From positions 558,001 to 622,000 of the forward strand of contig JAOVFP010000021.1 in NCBI GenBank assembly GCA_025738555.1: DNA of 64,000 nt, in the 5' to 3' direction. Made by a program: the position numbers and the translations under genes. This document shows, piece after piece, positions 1 through 9,877 of this stretch (positions are counted from its first letter, which is position 1; every line of letters starts with the position of its first letter). The notes beneath the pieces are model-generated. The model ran no database searches. It saw only the letters and a program-made list of their open reading frames with translations, and was not told the origin of the DNA. This DNA is from Cyathus striatus (taxonomy: Eukaryota > Basidiomycota > Agaricomycetes > Agaricales > Nidulariaceae).

Positions 1-355
1 TTCAAAGAAGGGGTCAGAGGAGGGGTTGAAGAAGGGGTTGAAGAAGGGGTTGAAGAAGGGGTTGAAGAAGTTGAACAAAGCAGGAAAGGAAGATGCAGTA
101 GCTTCAAAGGAGGAGGTGGATTGGTCTGAGAGTGAGAATGAGGGGGATGATGCTGGTGGAGACAGCAGTACTGGTTCCTATGATAGTGACAAGGTGAATG
201 CATGGCTAACAGAGGAGGACAAGCTCAAGATCATCAAGTTTATTACCACCCCAGAACATTGGGCAAGGTTTAAGTTGAACAAGAGGTCAGTTTTCATAAA
301 GGTATGTGGCCACTTCTACCACATAAGGTTCAATGCTGATAAGACTAACTTTTAG
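1..355 (+). pseudogene. N-terminal fragment of a Myb/SANT-like accessory protein of a Harbinger-type transposon
   Basis: An open frame runs from the window edge to the stop at 353-355 (first ATG at 26). It starts with a Lys/Gly-Leu repeat (four KKGL units), then an acidic Ser/Asp/Glu stretch, then a segment reading WLTEEDKLKIIKFIT followed by W and F residues spaced like the first helices of a SANT/Myb-like DNA-binding domain. The frame stops abruptly inside what would be the third helix. PIF/Harbinger elements encode a transposase plus a Myb-like partner that helps DNA binding and nuclear entry. Later + strand pieces at 1606-1740 and 2558-2800 look like the middle and C-terminal parts of the same protein, and the transposase lies tail-to-tail at 2843-4220. 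I infer a split, dead accessory gene; the fold assignment rests on residue pattern only. Confidence 0.4.
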
Positions 356-1605
356 AGAATGTTTATTTATGTAGTATTAACACCACCAACAAAGAACATA
401 TATTCCAAGTTAGATTTATATTTAGTTCGAGGGTGCAAGAGTTTCAAGTATAGTAAAATGAACAATGTATTTAATAGTAGATAGTGCGATTGCTTTCAGA
501 TACTTTCAGAACAGACTTTCAGATTTCAGATTTATACTCGGAATTCCAATATCAATTCAGAACATACTCTACTGCGAGAACAGAAGTGCAGCCAGTGCGG
601 TGCTTAAGGTATTCTAAAGGTATGTCTAACTACTTATATATTTAATTACATGGCAGCAATCTCATGTGTGATGGTATAGGTAAGGTAAATAGTACGTCAT
701 AATGTCCTAGTGCATCCTAATGGTCAAAGAGGTATGTCTACCCCTCCATACGAGAATCCATGAGGGCGTGCGCAGTTTCAGAGACACATCAAGTGCCGTG
801 CCATGCTATTAATAGGCACGCATCAAGACACGTGCTAATACATGTGCTAATTCTGGCCAAGTACTCGGAGATAACAGATACTGGTGTTTCCGGTATTGGC
901 ACGTCTGATGGCACTTCCCAATGTGCTGCGGGTAGTGCCCGGTGTGTGTTTCAAAGTCCTGGGGGCATGCGGTTTCCCACATGGTGGCAGTTTTACACAG
1001 GAGAGATGCATGGATGTTCCGGGTTATTCAAGAGATTGCACAATAGCTCTGAGTTGCGGTATCCAGTGGTACTAAGAATTATCTAGGCCGAAGTATTTCC
1101 CTGACATTGCGTGATTGTCTAACTTGGTACCATGAGCATTATTCAGGGTATGGAGAAGTACGAATACATTCCTGAGTATTATCTTTTGGGCTTTTCTTTA
1201 TAGTATAGTTATCTAGTACTCGTAATTTCTATAGGAATCAATAGTCCAAATAATTGTCATTGTGTCGAATCCCTTGGTTCGTATCATGTAGATACTTTGA
1301 CTGGCAGCGCGGGACTCAACCCCAGCCCTTGGACTCTTCCCTTGATAGTGTTATTCGATATAGAATACTCTAGTTGGCAGCTCGGGACTCACCCCAACTC
1401 TTGGACTCTTGGACTTGATTCTCTAATTGTATTACTGGTACTTAGATGTCTATTATATTTCGAAAAATATCCCTTATATTTTACTAGGCATATCAATGCT
1501 CACACCAATATGGCAGATAGCAAGCCATATCGTTCCTGGCAAGGAGATGAAGATTATCAAGAATTACTGGTCCCTGAATGTGTTACTGAAGTACAAGGCT
1601 GTATG
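356..1605. other. AT-rich transposon debris with one short direct repeat
   Basis: No gene is recognised. Short open frames here have no domain-like sequence. A direct repeat of about 45 bp, with the core gggactca, cccca and cttggactctt, occurs at about 1301-1345 and again at about 1375-1420. This stretch separates the first Myb-like fragment from the next coding-like piece, so it is probably inserted or decayed element sequence. Confidence 0.35.
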
Positions 1606-1740
1606 AGAGTGGGAGAAGCACACAGGTGGTGGGGACAGAGACAATGAAGACAATGACCATAAAAAAATGGTATTTGGTTATTTGAAGCAGGTTTTGAAGC
1701 AGCTCAAGGAGTTGGAGATTTATACATTGATTGATACTGT
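1606..1740 (+). pseudogene. Coding-like internal fragment, probably of the same Myb-like accessory gene
   Basis: In one + frame the sequence reads as a short acidic linker followed by an amphipathic stretch, KQVLKQLKELEIYTLIDT, ending at a good GTATGT donor. This resembles a coiled-coil dimerisation segment. It has no start or stop of its own. Position and composition suggest it belongs with the fragments at 1-355 and 2558-2800, but the link is inference. Confidence 0.25.
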
Positions 1741-2557
1741 GTATGTATTCTTCCTCTCTATTTACTGCAGCACTGATATATCTTGAGCAGTGCATGTGAT
1801 GATAACAATGTTGAACATTGCAGGGACTACAACTCTGTCAATCCCCTTTTAGATGATGAAGATAATCATGCACTGAAATGTCTCAAATGTTCCCCTGGCA
1901 TTGAGCATTCCTCAAGTAGCAAGTCAGTTGTCAATCATGACCACTTACTGTTAAACTTTTTCTATCTCAACCCCGTGAGACTACCTCTTTTTCATGTGAC
2001 CCTTTTATTTATATCTTCCTACTTACTCATCACTTTCTATTTATAACTCTCTACTTACTCATCTCACCAATTCCTGCCCTCCTGGTTTGTTATACTATGG
2101 GCATGGACTTGCTTACTGATATGCTGTGCATTACTGCCCATTTATTTATAAGACTGCTGTGCATTACTGTGCATTTATTTATAGACCTCTGCTGAGTCAT
2201 GGAAAGTCATGGACTCTATTTATAGTAGTATACCTTCTGTGAACAAACCATGCTTCTTTTGTATAAATAGCTCATGTATTCCAATCAAGCTTCTTCAGCT
2301 TGATCTTAGTTTAGCTATCATCCAATATAGCTGGCTAATCCTCTCTATCCTCTTTGAGACCACCTCAGACCCAGAACACTGCTACTTCTCTAGATTGCAT
2401 CTCAAGCATTGCTGTGAGATTGCTGCAAGTCCATTTGTGTGTATATGCATATACAACAGTTTAGACTTTGACTTTGTCATATGACTTGCAAGTGTAGTGA
2501 CAAGTCATGTGATACATACCATCACAAGACCAGCTCGGATCGTAACACTTACTTTCT
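1741..2557. other. AT-rich spacer, no gene recognised
   Basis: Only short open frames of low-complexity hydrophobic composition are present. A short tandem-like duplication, gctgtgcattactg, occurs near 2121-2170. Nothing else stands out. Confidence 0.3.
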
Positions 2558-2800
2558 GAGGCTGTTGCTGTTGAGGTTATCAAGAAGAAGGCTCAGAGCT
2601 CTGCAACTATAGCATGTGAAACCTTGGAGCTAGCCTGGAAGTGTGATCAACATGAAGAAGAACATCAAGAGCAGTGGAAGGTGGTGGATTTGGAATTGCA
2701 TAACAAGACATTGGAGGTAGTAATGCAGATGCTGGCTCACAAGGATGAGAGTATGAGGAAAATGGGTAAAGAGATAATGGATGATTTATATCGCAAGTAA
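2558..2800 (+). pseudogene. C-terminal coiled-coil fragment of the transposon accessory protein
   Basis: An 81-codon open segment ends in TAA at 2798-2800, only about 40 bp from the 3' end of the transposase on the other strand. It is Glu/Lys/Gln rich with a regular hydrophobic spacing (WKVVDLELHNKTLEVV and MLAHKDESMRKMGKEI), as expected for the coiled-coil tail of trihelix/Myb-like proteins. It has no initiator ATG in frame and follows an AG, so it looks like a last exon or a broken tail. The convergent arrangement with the transposase supports membership in one PIF/Harbinger element. Confidence 0.35.
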
Positions 2801-2842
2801 AGGTGTACATAGTAATGTATTTACATACTGCTTTATACTACT

Positions 2843-4220
2843 TTACTGCTGTGTTAGAAAGAGTTGAAGTAAGTTTTTGCATTGCAGTAGCCCTTGTTGG
2901 TACAGTTCAGTGGCATTGATATTGATATTAGTAACCATATCTGCCAGTGCCCTACCAATCACACCTTCAACATTGTCATTCTCTCTACCATTGAAGCCAG
3001 CTATTGCTGTGTGGTCATTTGCAAAGCCTTCTAGGATATTGTGGAGTATCAACAGTGCTTCAATTTTTTGATGTATAAAATCAAGATCTCATCCTGGAAC
3101 AGACCAAAGAATAGGAAAGCACCCTTTAAGGTGACCAAATGCATGCTCTACAGAAATTCAAATTGATGACAGTGCTTGATTCCATTGTTTGCATCTATTC
3201 ACTTCAGCTGGATTGTTGGTGAGATCATAATTGCTGAATTGAAAATGGGGTAAGTGGGTAACCTGTAGGTTGTAAGTTCAAAGTAAACTATAAATGTTAC
3301 AATATGCACTTACCTTTATCTACAAGAATGTATTCATGAGGCCTGAAATAGTTATTTCAGTTATGCCATAAATCTGAATTCTTGAATACATGACTGTCTT
3401 GAACAGAACCAGGCCAGCCAATTTCATAAGAAGTGAATTGGGCATGGTTGTTAACTGTAGCTTGAATATTTAGCTTTACGACATGAGTATTAAGTGGATT
3501 ACAAGATAATATGAGCATGCTTACTGCATAAAACTTTTTATGACACCAGTATGCAAATGGATTGCACTTTGGCTTATCTTGCAGATGGATATAACTTCCA
3601 TCTCCTGACCCAAGTTGTCCAGGAAATGATATGCTGCACTCATCCATCATTGCAGCTTCAGCATCACACTCAGCTGGTGTGGGCCAATGAAGGAACTGTG
3701 GATGTAGCCTGTGAATAGCCTTAGTAACACACAAAGTGTATTTGTACACTGAACCTTCTGTGATAGCCATAATGGCAGCAGCTTTTACAGCAGTTTCATC
3801 TCCAACATGACAGAGAAATGTCACAAGCTGGTGTTCCACAGGGCATTAAGGTTGACCTTGCATACTAGCAAAAACAACATTGTCTTTAATTAGATCAACC
3901 ATCTTCAAAAATGAAGCACAATCCATGCTAACTGTCATTTCAGCATCTTGATATCAACCATCTATGACTACATACCATATCCATGACTTAAACCACCTAT
4001 CTGAGAACTTGGTCATGAGAAGCTCAAAGAATTGAGTAGCTTTCTCTTGGGTATACAGACCACACCTTCCATATCTTCCAGACTTCAGTGTTTGAAGGTA
4101 TCTTGCTTCATTCAGAGCAATCTCTGCAAACCCCAATGCAGCAAGCTCATCATCCTCATCATCTGCATCTGCAAGGAGTGAGATTGCAAGTGTCCTGAGG
4201 TCTTTATATGCTTTCTTGTG
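2843..4220 (-). pseudogene. PIF/Harbinger (HARBI1-like) transposase, decayed
   Basis: Read from 4220 down, the - strand gives an acidic N-terminal part, then a segment near 3950-4136 (YGRCGLYTQEKATQFFELL). The DDE core at 3357-3839 has the first Asp in GSGDGSYIHL, the HKKFYAVSM and NNHAQFTSYEIGWPGSVQDSH segments with the second Asp, and the tail at about 2990-3170 has the third acidic residue in ISVEHAFGHLKG followed by LILHNILEGF. This motif order is diagnostic of DDE_Tnp_4/Harbinger transposases, which cut and paste the element. Breaks: an in-frame TAA at 3846-3848 just before CPVEHQL, and a TGA at 3158-3160 where the family usually has Arg (SSIRI). Both fit C-to-T changes. Frame shifts probably also occur around 3240-3360. 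It is clearly non-functional. Confidence 0.8.
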
Positions 4221-4730
4221 AGCCTTATATCATTCTGTGTGAGAAGGAGTATGGTTCCTGTTGCTCTGTCTTGCTATCTGCAAGTGATAGTGCAAAGAAT
4301 TTCATTACAAATGTTGCTGCAAAGTGCTGCAGTCTCAATCATCTCACTAACAGATTATAGGGACCTAAGCTATGGCTGGCTACAGTTGCCTTTGAATTTA
4401 AACTCAACAGCTCAGCTGGTATTATATCAGCAACTTGGCATCAATCTAACCATGTGGACCACATATTGCTTACTATTTTGCTTCTGTTCTTGAAGTTTTA
4501 ACAGCAGGTTTGGGACTTATTGAGTTCTGCTATTGTATCCTAAATTAGGCTATGTAGCATGTCAATTTTTTGCCAAAAATTTGGCACAGCTATTTTATCA
4601 TGGGAATTTCACAAAAACATCATTTTTGTATGTATTTTGACCTTCTGATTCTGAATCTGTAATTTGTTTGCCCTAAAAAATTCATTTTCCTACTGTAATA
4701 AAATTTGTAGTGTTTAAGTGTTGCAAACTG

Positions 4731-4833
4731 TAGGAGAGAAGAAACTCAGGCATGCTTGACATTTGACTTTGACTATACAGATTCAGCATTCAGGATGATT
4801 AGCATGAGTCATACACAACTCAAGCTTGAAGCT
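4731..4833 (+). repeat. Dispersed repeat, left part (copy 1)
   Basis: Starts aggagagaagaaactc and closely matches 18584-18683 over roughly 100 bp with scattered substitutions. In the 18.6 kb copy the sequence runs almost directly into the part matching 5650-5720. Here about 0.75-0.8 kb of other sequence lies between, so this copy appears split by an insertion. Confidence 0.6.
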
Positions 4834-5649
4834 TTTGTTACATACTGATTCTCTTCCTACTTAGAAGTGGTTGTGAAGACACCTGGAGGGCATGGGAGAA
4901 CTATAACAGAAACCCAAAGTGAGTATGGGTGCGGAACGTAGAGTGGGAGTGCAGAAAGAACCATGGCTTCAGCTTGTGTGCTGCACCACCTGGATATCCC
5001 CAGGGAATGGTTCATATTTCAAGGAAGATAATACTTGACAAAGGAAGACATTCCAAAGTATAAGAGAAGGCTTTGCCACTACACTAGGTAGTGGGAGAGA
5101 AACCCAAAGGATAACCTGGAGTGGGTTTCAGAACTTAGAGTAGGAAGAAAGTGTACAGAGTTGATACAAATACTGAGGACTACCTAGTACATTTGGAAGA
5201 CTATTTATATGTACTAGTCAGACGTAGGTACGAATCCGGAGACAGAATACTAAGTGTAAGTAAACAAAATAAAGACTGGGCAAAGAGGAGTAGTGGCACA
5301 AATGACGCACTCAGAATGAAGAATAAGAAACTAAACTACAAAGGCCATAATGAAACATATAAGTATGAATGGAAGAGAGGAGTAATAGAATGATGACACA
5401 GTGAGGCCATCATAAGAGAAACTAAGTATCTGGGATACCCGATAGAAAACCTGACGGGTTCCGGGTATGTTCCCAGGTGGGAACATCAGGAAGTGTAAAC
5501 CCGAAGTGGGTACATTCTGGGAATGGACTGGGTATGTTGGAAGGTCACATGGGAATGTTGGCACGATGTATCTGGACACAGATATAACAGCTTTGAAGCT
5601 TCAACAACAGTCCAATGGCTGACTTGGGGGGCAACCAATAGTGCTGCTA

Positions 5650-5740
5650 TAGTAAAGTGGCAGTGAAGCAAAATTTTACATCACTGTGAATCACTACCAC
5701 TTTACTGCACTCTGCAGCAGCACTATGTACTATCATTTGA
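5650..5740 (+). repeat. Dispersed repeat, right part (copy 1)
   Basis: The segment with cactgtgaatcactaccac and actgcactctgcagcagc matches 18712-18775 and, in its last 38 bp, 7359-7396. Together with 4731-4833 it forms one repeat family. No coding content is recognised. Confidence 0.55.
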
Positions 5741-6231
5741 TGGGTATTGGAAGATTGTCAGGATCCATCACACTTCACATTGGGTGACTTTCCATAACAT
5801 TTGGAACATTTTCAGATTTCAGAAGGGTGCCAGTTGGAGTCAGAACCCTTTAGCTTACCTCAGCTATTGTTACAGATTCATTGAACTTCTGGAGACTTCC
5901 CAGTGAGACAGACCTTCATATTTAAGTACTCTGACACTTAGTAATTGATGCTGAACACCATAGATGGTGATTAATCACAAAAATATTCCCAAAACTAGTT
6001 TCCAGAACTGGAAGAGGGGTAGCTACCCTCCTTCCAGACTTTGCTTTCAGACTGCATCTGATAGGTTTTGGAGAGTGAAATATTTTCTGGGGTCTTGCTT
6101 AATCATCAGGGAAATGTTGGCTAACATCAGCAAATGTGTCTGAAAGCAAAATCTGAATCTGAAAGGCTTTCCAGACATTAAGGAAAGTCACCCATTATGT
6201 CACAGTCCCTGTGAAGTCCCCTGTGTTGGAT

Positions 6232-6345
6232 TTTAAAGCACTTGTTCACTTCCACTAGCCAGCACTCTAGAGCACTTTATCCATCCCTTGACAGGATCCT
6301 ACTATTTCCTAAAGCAGTAGTTTAAGGAGAGCACCTTGTGAGTGC
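6232..6345 (+). repeat. 110 bp direct repeat, copy 1
   Basis: The stretch from taaagcacttgttcact to gtgcccatcacatcacag is repeated at 9494-9640 in the same orientation. The second copy has a short extra segment near its middle. The second copy abuts the right end of the Tc1/mariner-like element. Confidence 0.6.
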
Positions 6346-7877
6346 CCATCACATCACAGACTCCTTCATTGAATATGAATGGCTTGATTTTTTTGGCTTG
6401 GGTCTCTGTGTTTTCAGTCTGTTGCCTGTTGTTTTCCTTGTCCACCTGTTGTCTCTCCTCCCTGTCAATCTGATTCTGCTCTTGTTCTATGTTTTCTACT
6501 CATCATCTTTCATCTTCTGGATGTCCTTGTGGCTCTTCCAGCTGTCTGGCATTATTGTCTGCCTCAATCTGTGCTTGCCAAGCTGCTAGTTCTTTCTGGT
6601 GCTGGAGTCTCCATATTTTTTTGAGCATCTCTGCTGCCACTTCATCTGTCATGGAAGGATTTTCTGCATCTCCCATGAGGATGTTTCATTCACATGTGTG
6701 GTCTGCACTCCAATAGTCTAGACACATGTCATCTGACAGGTCTCTGTCAATTCATTGCATTGTGGTCAAGATGTAAAATATTGTGCTGTAAATGTGTATT
6801 ATTTGAATATAGAGTGAATTTCTAATGAGACCTCTGCATGAGCAGAGTTTGACTCTGGCTGGGTGGTGGTATGAGGGAGAGAAAGTTCACATGCCACCTC
6901 CCACTTGGAGTCAAAGACTATGCACTCTCACCTCAGACAAGGTTGAATTGGGGTTATGTAAATATGGTATAAACCGATTTTGTTAACAATTAGAATGATG
7001 ATCAAAATTTGTTATTATGTCAGATTTAAGTCCATATTGTAAGTCGGAATGAACATTTGCTCCATGTCCCAATTGTTCAAACTGATTATGAATATGTCAT
7101 GATCCCATATCTGTTGTTAGCCAATCAGAAAATTTTCAGTAAGGATATTTGCACATCACATACTTTGACTCTGTTTTATTATCTGTACAATAAACCAATC
7201 CACATTCCCTTTCTGAAAATTTTTATAAATATGTATGGTAAATATATTTGGTAACATATTCTAAATTTTAACTAAATATGTTTGTACCATATTTACCCTT
7301 CCCTGATTTTACCCTGTCTGAGGTGTCTCTCTCAGTTCCCTCCAAGCAAGTTCAGCCATTACTGCACTCTGCAGCAGCACTATGTACTATCATTAATCAG
7401 AAGCTCGTGTTTATTGCATGTTTATCAGAAACTCATGCTGTTACATATGTGACTGTTACTAACTTTAATCTCCAGTGATCATGTTTTTTGCTAATGCAGG
7501 TTGGGCGCCAGGCAAGGCTTTTAGGGTATCCTCAAGACTACTGTAGACTTTTGACCAACTGTTCACGAGATTTTGGCATGACAGCCATGAACAGTTGGAC
7601 TCTCTGTTCATGGCTCTTTGTAATGTGTGATGAAATGTTTATCTGTTCATGAGAATTTTTGCAAGCAAAGCAAGCCACCGAAAAATAGACCCTAACCTCT
7701 ATTCAAATAGGATATACCACTGTTCAAATTACTCTGTGATGTGTGATTGAATAGTTGGTTGAAAGTCTACAGTAATCAGTGTACTATGTAGCATATATAT
7801 ACACCTTTAACTATGAATGCAATATACATACAGGAATGTTATATGTACAATTAGACTAGTAAGGGAGTATCATAGTT

Positions 7878-9496
7878 AGCCTATATACTTGCAGCCATTT
7901 GCTGAATGATGTAGCACTGAAGTTGCACCAAAGTTGACAGCACACACACAGGCTACAGCTGAATTGACCAGCTCATCCATCCTGGACCAAGGACATGGCA
8001 GCCCCAGCAACTATCCCTAAAGAAGTATATGACACCATGGGGACTGGTGGAATAACACCTGTGGTTTCACTGAAGAGAGCGAAGGGATTGAGGGGTATCA
8101 AATATTTCACTGAATATATGATTACTATTTACATGTAACCGCAGTGACTAAACCACCCTTCCGCCTTTACAGGCATTAACATTAAATATAGCATCCTATA
8201 CCATTGCATACAGATCTGCAGTATCCTCCCCTGTGAGCCTGCTGAGAACATAGCTGCAATTGGAGCAAAGCCATGCCTTGATGCAAGAAAATGCCTCTTC
8301 GATTGGACTGAGATCTAGCAAGTATGAGGGGAGAAATTCAAGTCACATTCCACTACAAATCAAGTTTCAGCAAGGCCTAAACCACTTCTACAAATGTAGC
8401 CACACTGTTCTATCATTTCATGCACACCTGGAGACTTGTGGATTCTATCCATTATAATTAATGGGTTGCACAGTGGGAAGTGATTCATTTGACCAAGTGG
8501 GCCTTCAATAAAATGCGAGAATCTCTCAGCAGCGACCAAGTTTTTGAAAATGTTGAGATACAGAATGCCATCAAGGGAAAGAGCAGGCAGCACCAAGTAC
8601 TCACAGGAACATAAGTTGCTCAGATCATAATGGACATATGTACAGTACATGTACCACTGACTGAGTATGAAAAAATCACATTTCGATGCTCTCCATCTAT
8701 TCAAAGCCCATCCATACTCTTGATACGGAGAAAACCTATTCAGGTGGCTTTCGTCGACAAAAACAAGCTGTTCAGCTTCATAAAAGGTACTGATTCGAAG
8801 TCTATATTCTAACCATTGTCCCTCATCACACCCACATGCAGGACACCGTACCTAAAGCAACATAAGACACATCATAACATGTAGTTGTCATTTACATTAC
8901 CTTTTCCTTGCATATATGCTGAGCTGTAAAGTATGCTGTATCATTGATAACACAACAGAGAGCCCACAGGTCACATTAAGTTCAGTTTGGAGCTCTTTGA
9001 GTGTGATGTCAGGGCATCACTGAATACATGGCTCGAGGAACTAAGTATCATCTGGATCATTACAGAATGACTGAGATGCACATAATTAGACACTTACAGC
9101 TGCATCTAAGCCACTCAGAATCTGTTTCCTGCCTTGTTCAAGTGGAATATTCTCCACATTGCCTGTTCTTCAATACAGCACAAGCATGCATCGCTGTGGA
9201 CTTTGCAATGCCTGTGAACCACCGAATGTCGGTCCTAGGAACACCATCCTCATCCATTCAGACAACTATGTTCTTGACATCGCGGGAGATGAAGTGTCAG
9301 ATTCCAGGCATGAAGACAGAATGCAGTGGGTAGAATGAAGCTTAAGGCCCTCCATCCTCAAGAGTGAGATAGAGCTAGCACCGAGTGGGTGGAGTGGTGG
9401 AGGGGAGGTGAACCAGTTGGTTGGCTTGAGACTAGGCTGATCAATTCAGCTGTGTGTGCTGTCAACTTCAGTGCTACATCATTCAGCAAACAGCTA
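7878..9496 (-). mobile_element. Tc1/mariner-type DNA transposon with inverted termini, decayed
   Basis: The ends are inverted repeats: tttgctgaatgatgtagcac at about 7895-7915 is matched in reverse complement near 9470-9490, and similarity continues inward for about 80 bp (cacacacaggctacagctgaattgacc on the left, cut here as separate matching blocks). The right end is bounded by TA next to the 110 bp repeat, compatible with the TA target duplication of this superfamily. The left boundary is uncertain by about 15 bp. The interior encodes a single - strand transposase, annotated separately. Confidence 0.65.
8230..9130 (-). pseudogene. Tc1/mariner-like transposase (DDE_3 type), decayed
   Basis: On the - strand the pieces read in order: an N-terminal stretch near 9060-9130 (NVENIPLEQGRK, ILSGLDAAVSV); the first catalytic Asp in LVFVDESHLNR (near 8750); the core PALSLDGILYLNIF and IMDRIHKSPGVHEMIEQCG (second acidic site, where functional relatives have MDN); and the last motif near 8250-8340, LDLSPIEEAFSCIKAWL. 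This is the D-D-E signature of Tc1/mariner DDE_3 transposases. Frames shift between segments and internal stops exist, so the gene is dead. The reading frame at 8360-8704 is the longest preserved part. Confidence 0.7.
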
Positions 9497-9640
9497 TAAA
9501 GCACCTGTTCACTTCTGCTAGCCAGCACCCTAGAGCACTTCATTCATCCATTAATGATTAGCTAAGTGACAGCATCCTACTATTTCCTAAAGCAGTAGTT
9601 TAAAGAGAGCACCTTGTGAGTGCCCATCACATCACAGTGC
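9494..9640 (+). repeat. 110 bp direct repeat, copy 2
   Basis: Second copy of the unit at 6232-6345, ending in gtgcccatcacatcacag, with about 25 extra bases near its centre. It sits immediately outside the right terminal repeat of the Tc1/mariner-like element. Confidence 0.6.
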
Positions 9641-9710
9641 TTCACCTCACTTCACATTATTTCACAGTGACATGAAATTTCACCTCACAGCTGCGACAGC
9701 ACTAGCACTA

Positions 9711-9869
9711 CACCTGATTAACAGCATGATCTTGAAAGACTCAAAAGTATCACTCACTGGTGCTCAACCATTGCTTTATATAAATGGATTGCTGCATTAC
9801 TAGTACTATATCAGTCTCCATCGACTCCCAGACCCAGTTTCTCTCAAAAAATCTCTCAGGTTTCTCCCA
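9711..9869 (+). promoter_or_regulatory. Displaced promoter/leader of CHAT copy A
   Basis: This segment, cacctgattaacagcatgat to the region ending caggtttctccca, closely matches 19270-19430, which lies directly in front of the ATG of CHAT copy B. It contains a TATA-like tttatataaatgg near 9775. In copy A it is separated from the ATG at 12403 by the 2.5 kb element at 9878-12389. The match to copy B is what identifies it; promoter activity is inferred. Confidence 0.6.
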
Positions 9870-9877
9870 GGCATATC

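Larger units (their letters stand above)
4221..7877. repeat. Transposon and repeat debris, no gene recognised
   Basis: About 3.6 kb of AT-rich sequence with short meaningless open frames. Recognisable pieces are the dispersed-repeat halves at 4731-4833 and 5650-5740 (second copy at 18584-18775), a 38 bp segment at 7359-7396 almost identical to 5700-5738, and a unit at 6232-6345 repeated at 9494-9640. The area looks like nested insertions whose coding parts are gone. Confidence 0.5.

Noticed and set aside
1256..1345. tRNA-like or primer-binding-site-like segment near tcgaatcccttggttcg
   Set aside because: No cloverleaf could be formed by eye and no LTR pair was found around it.
9028..9333. 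101-codon + strand frame
   Set aside because: The opposite strand reads the N-terminal part of the Tc1/mariner-like transposase; the + frame has no domain.
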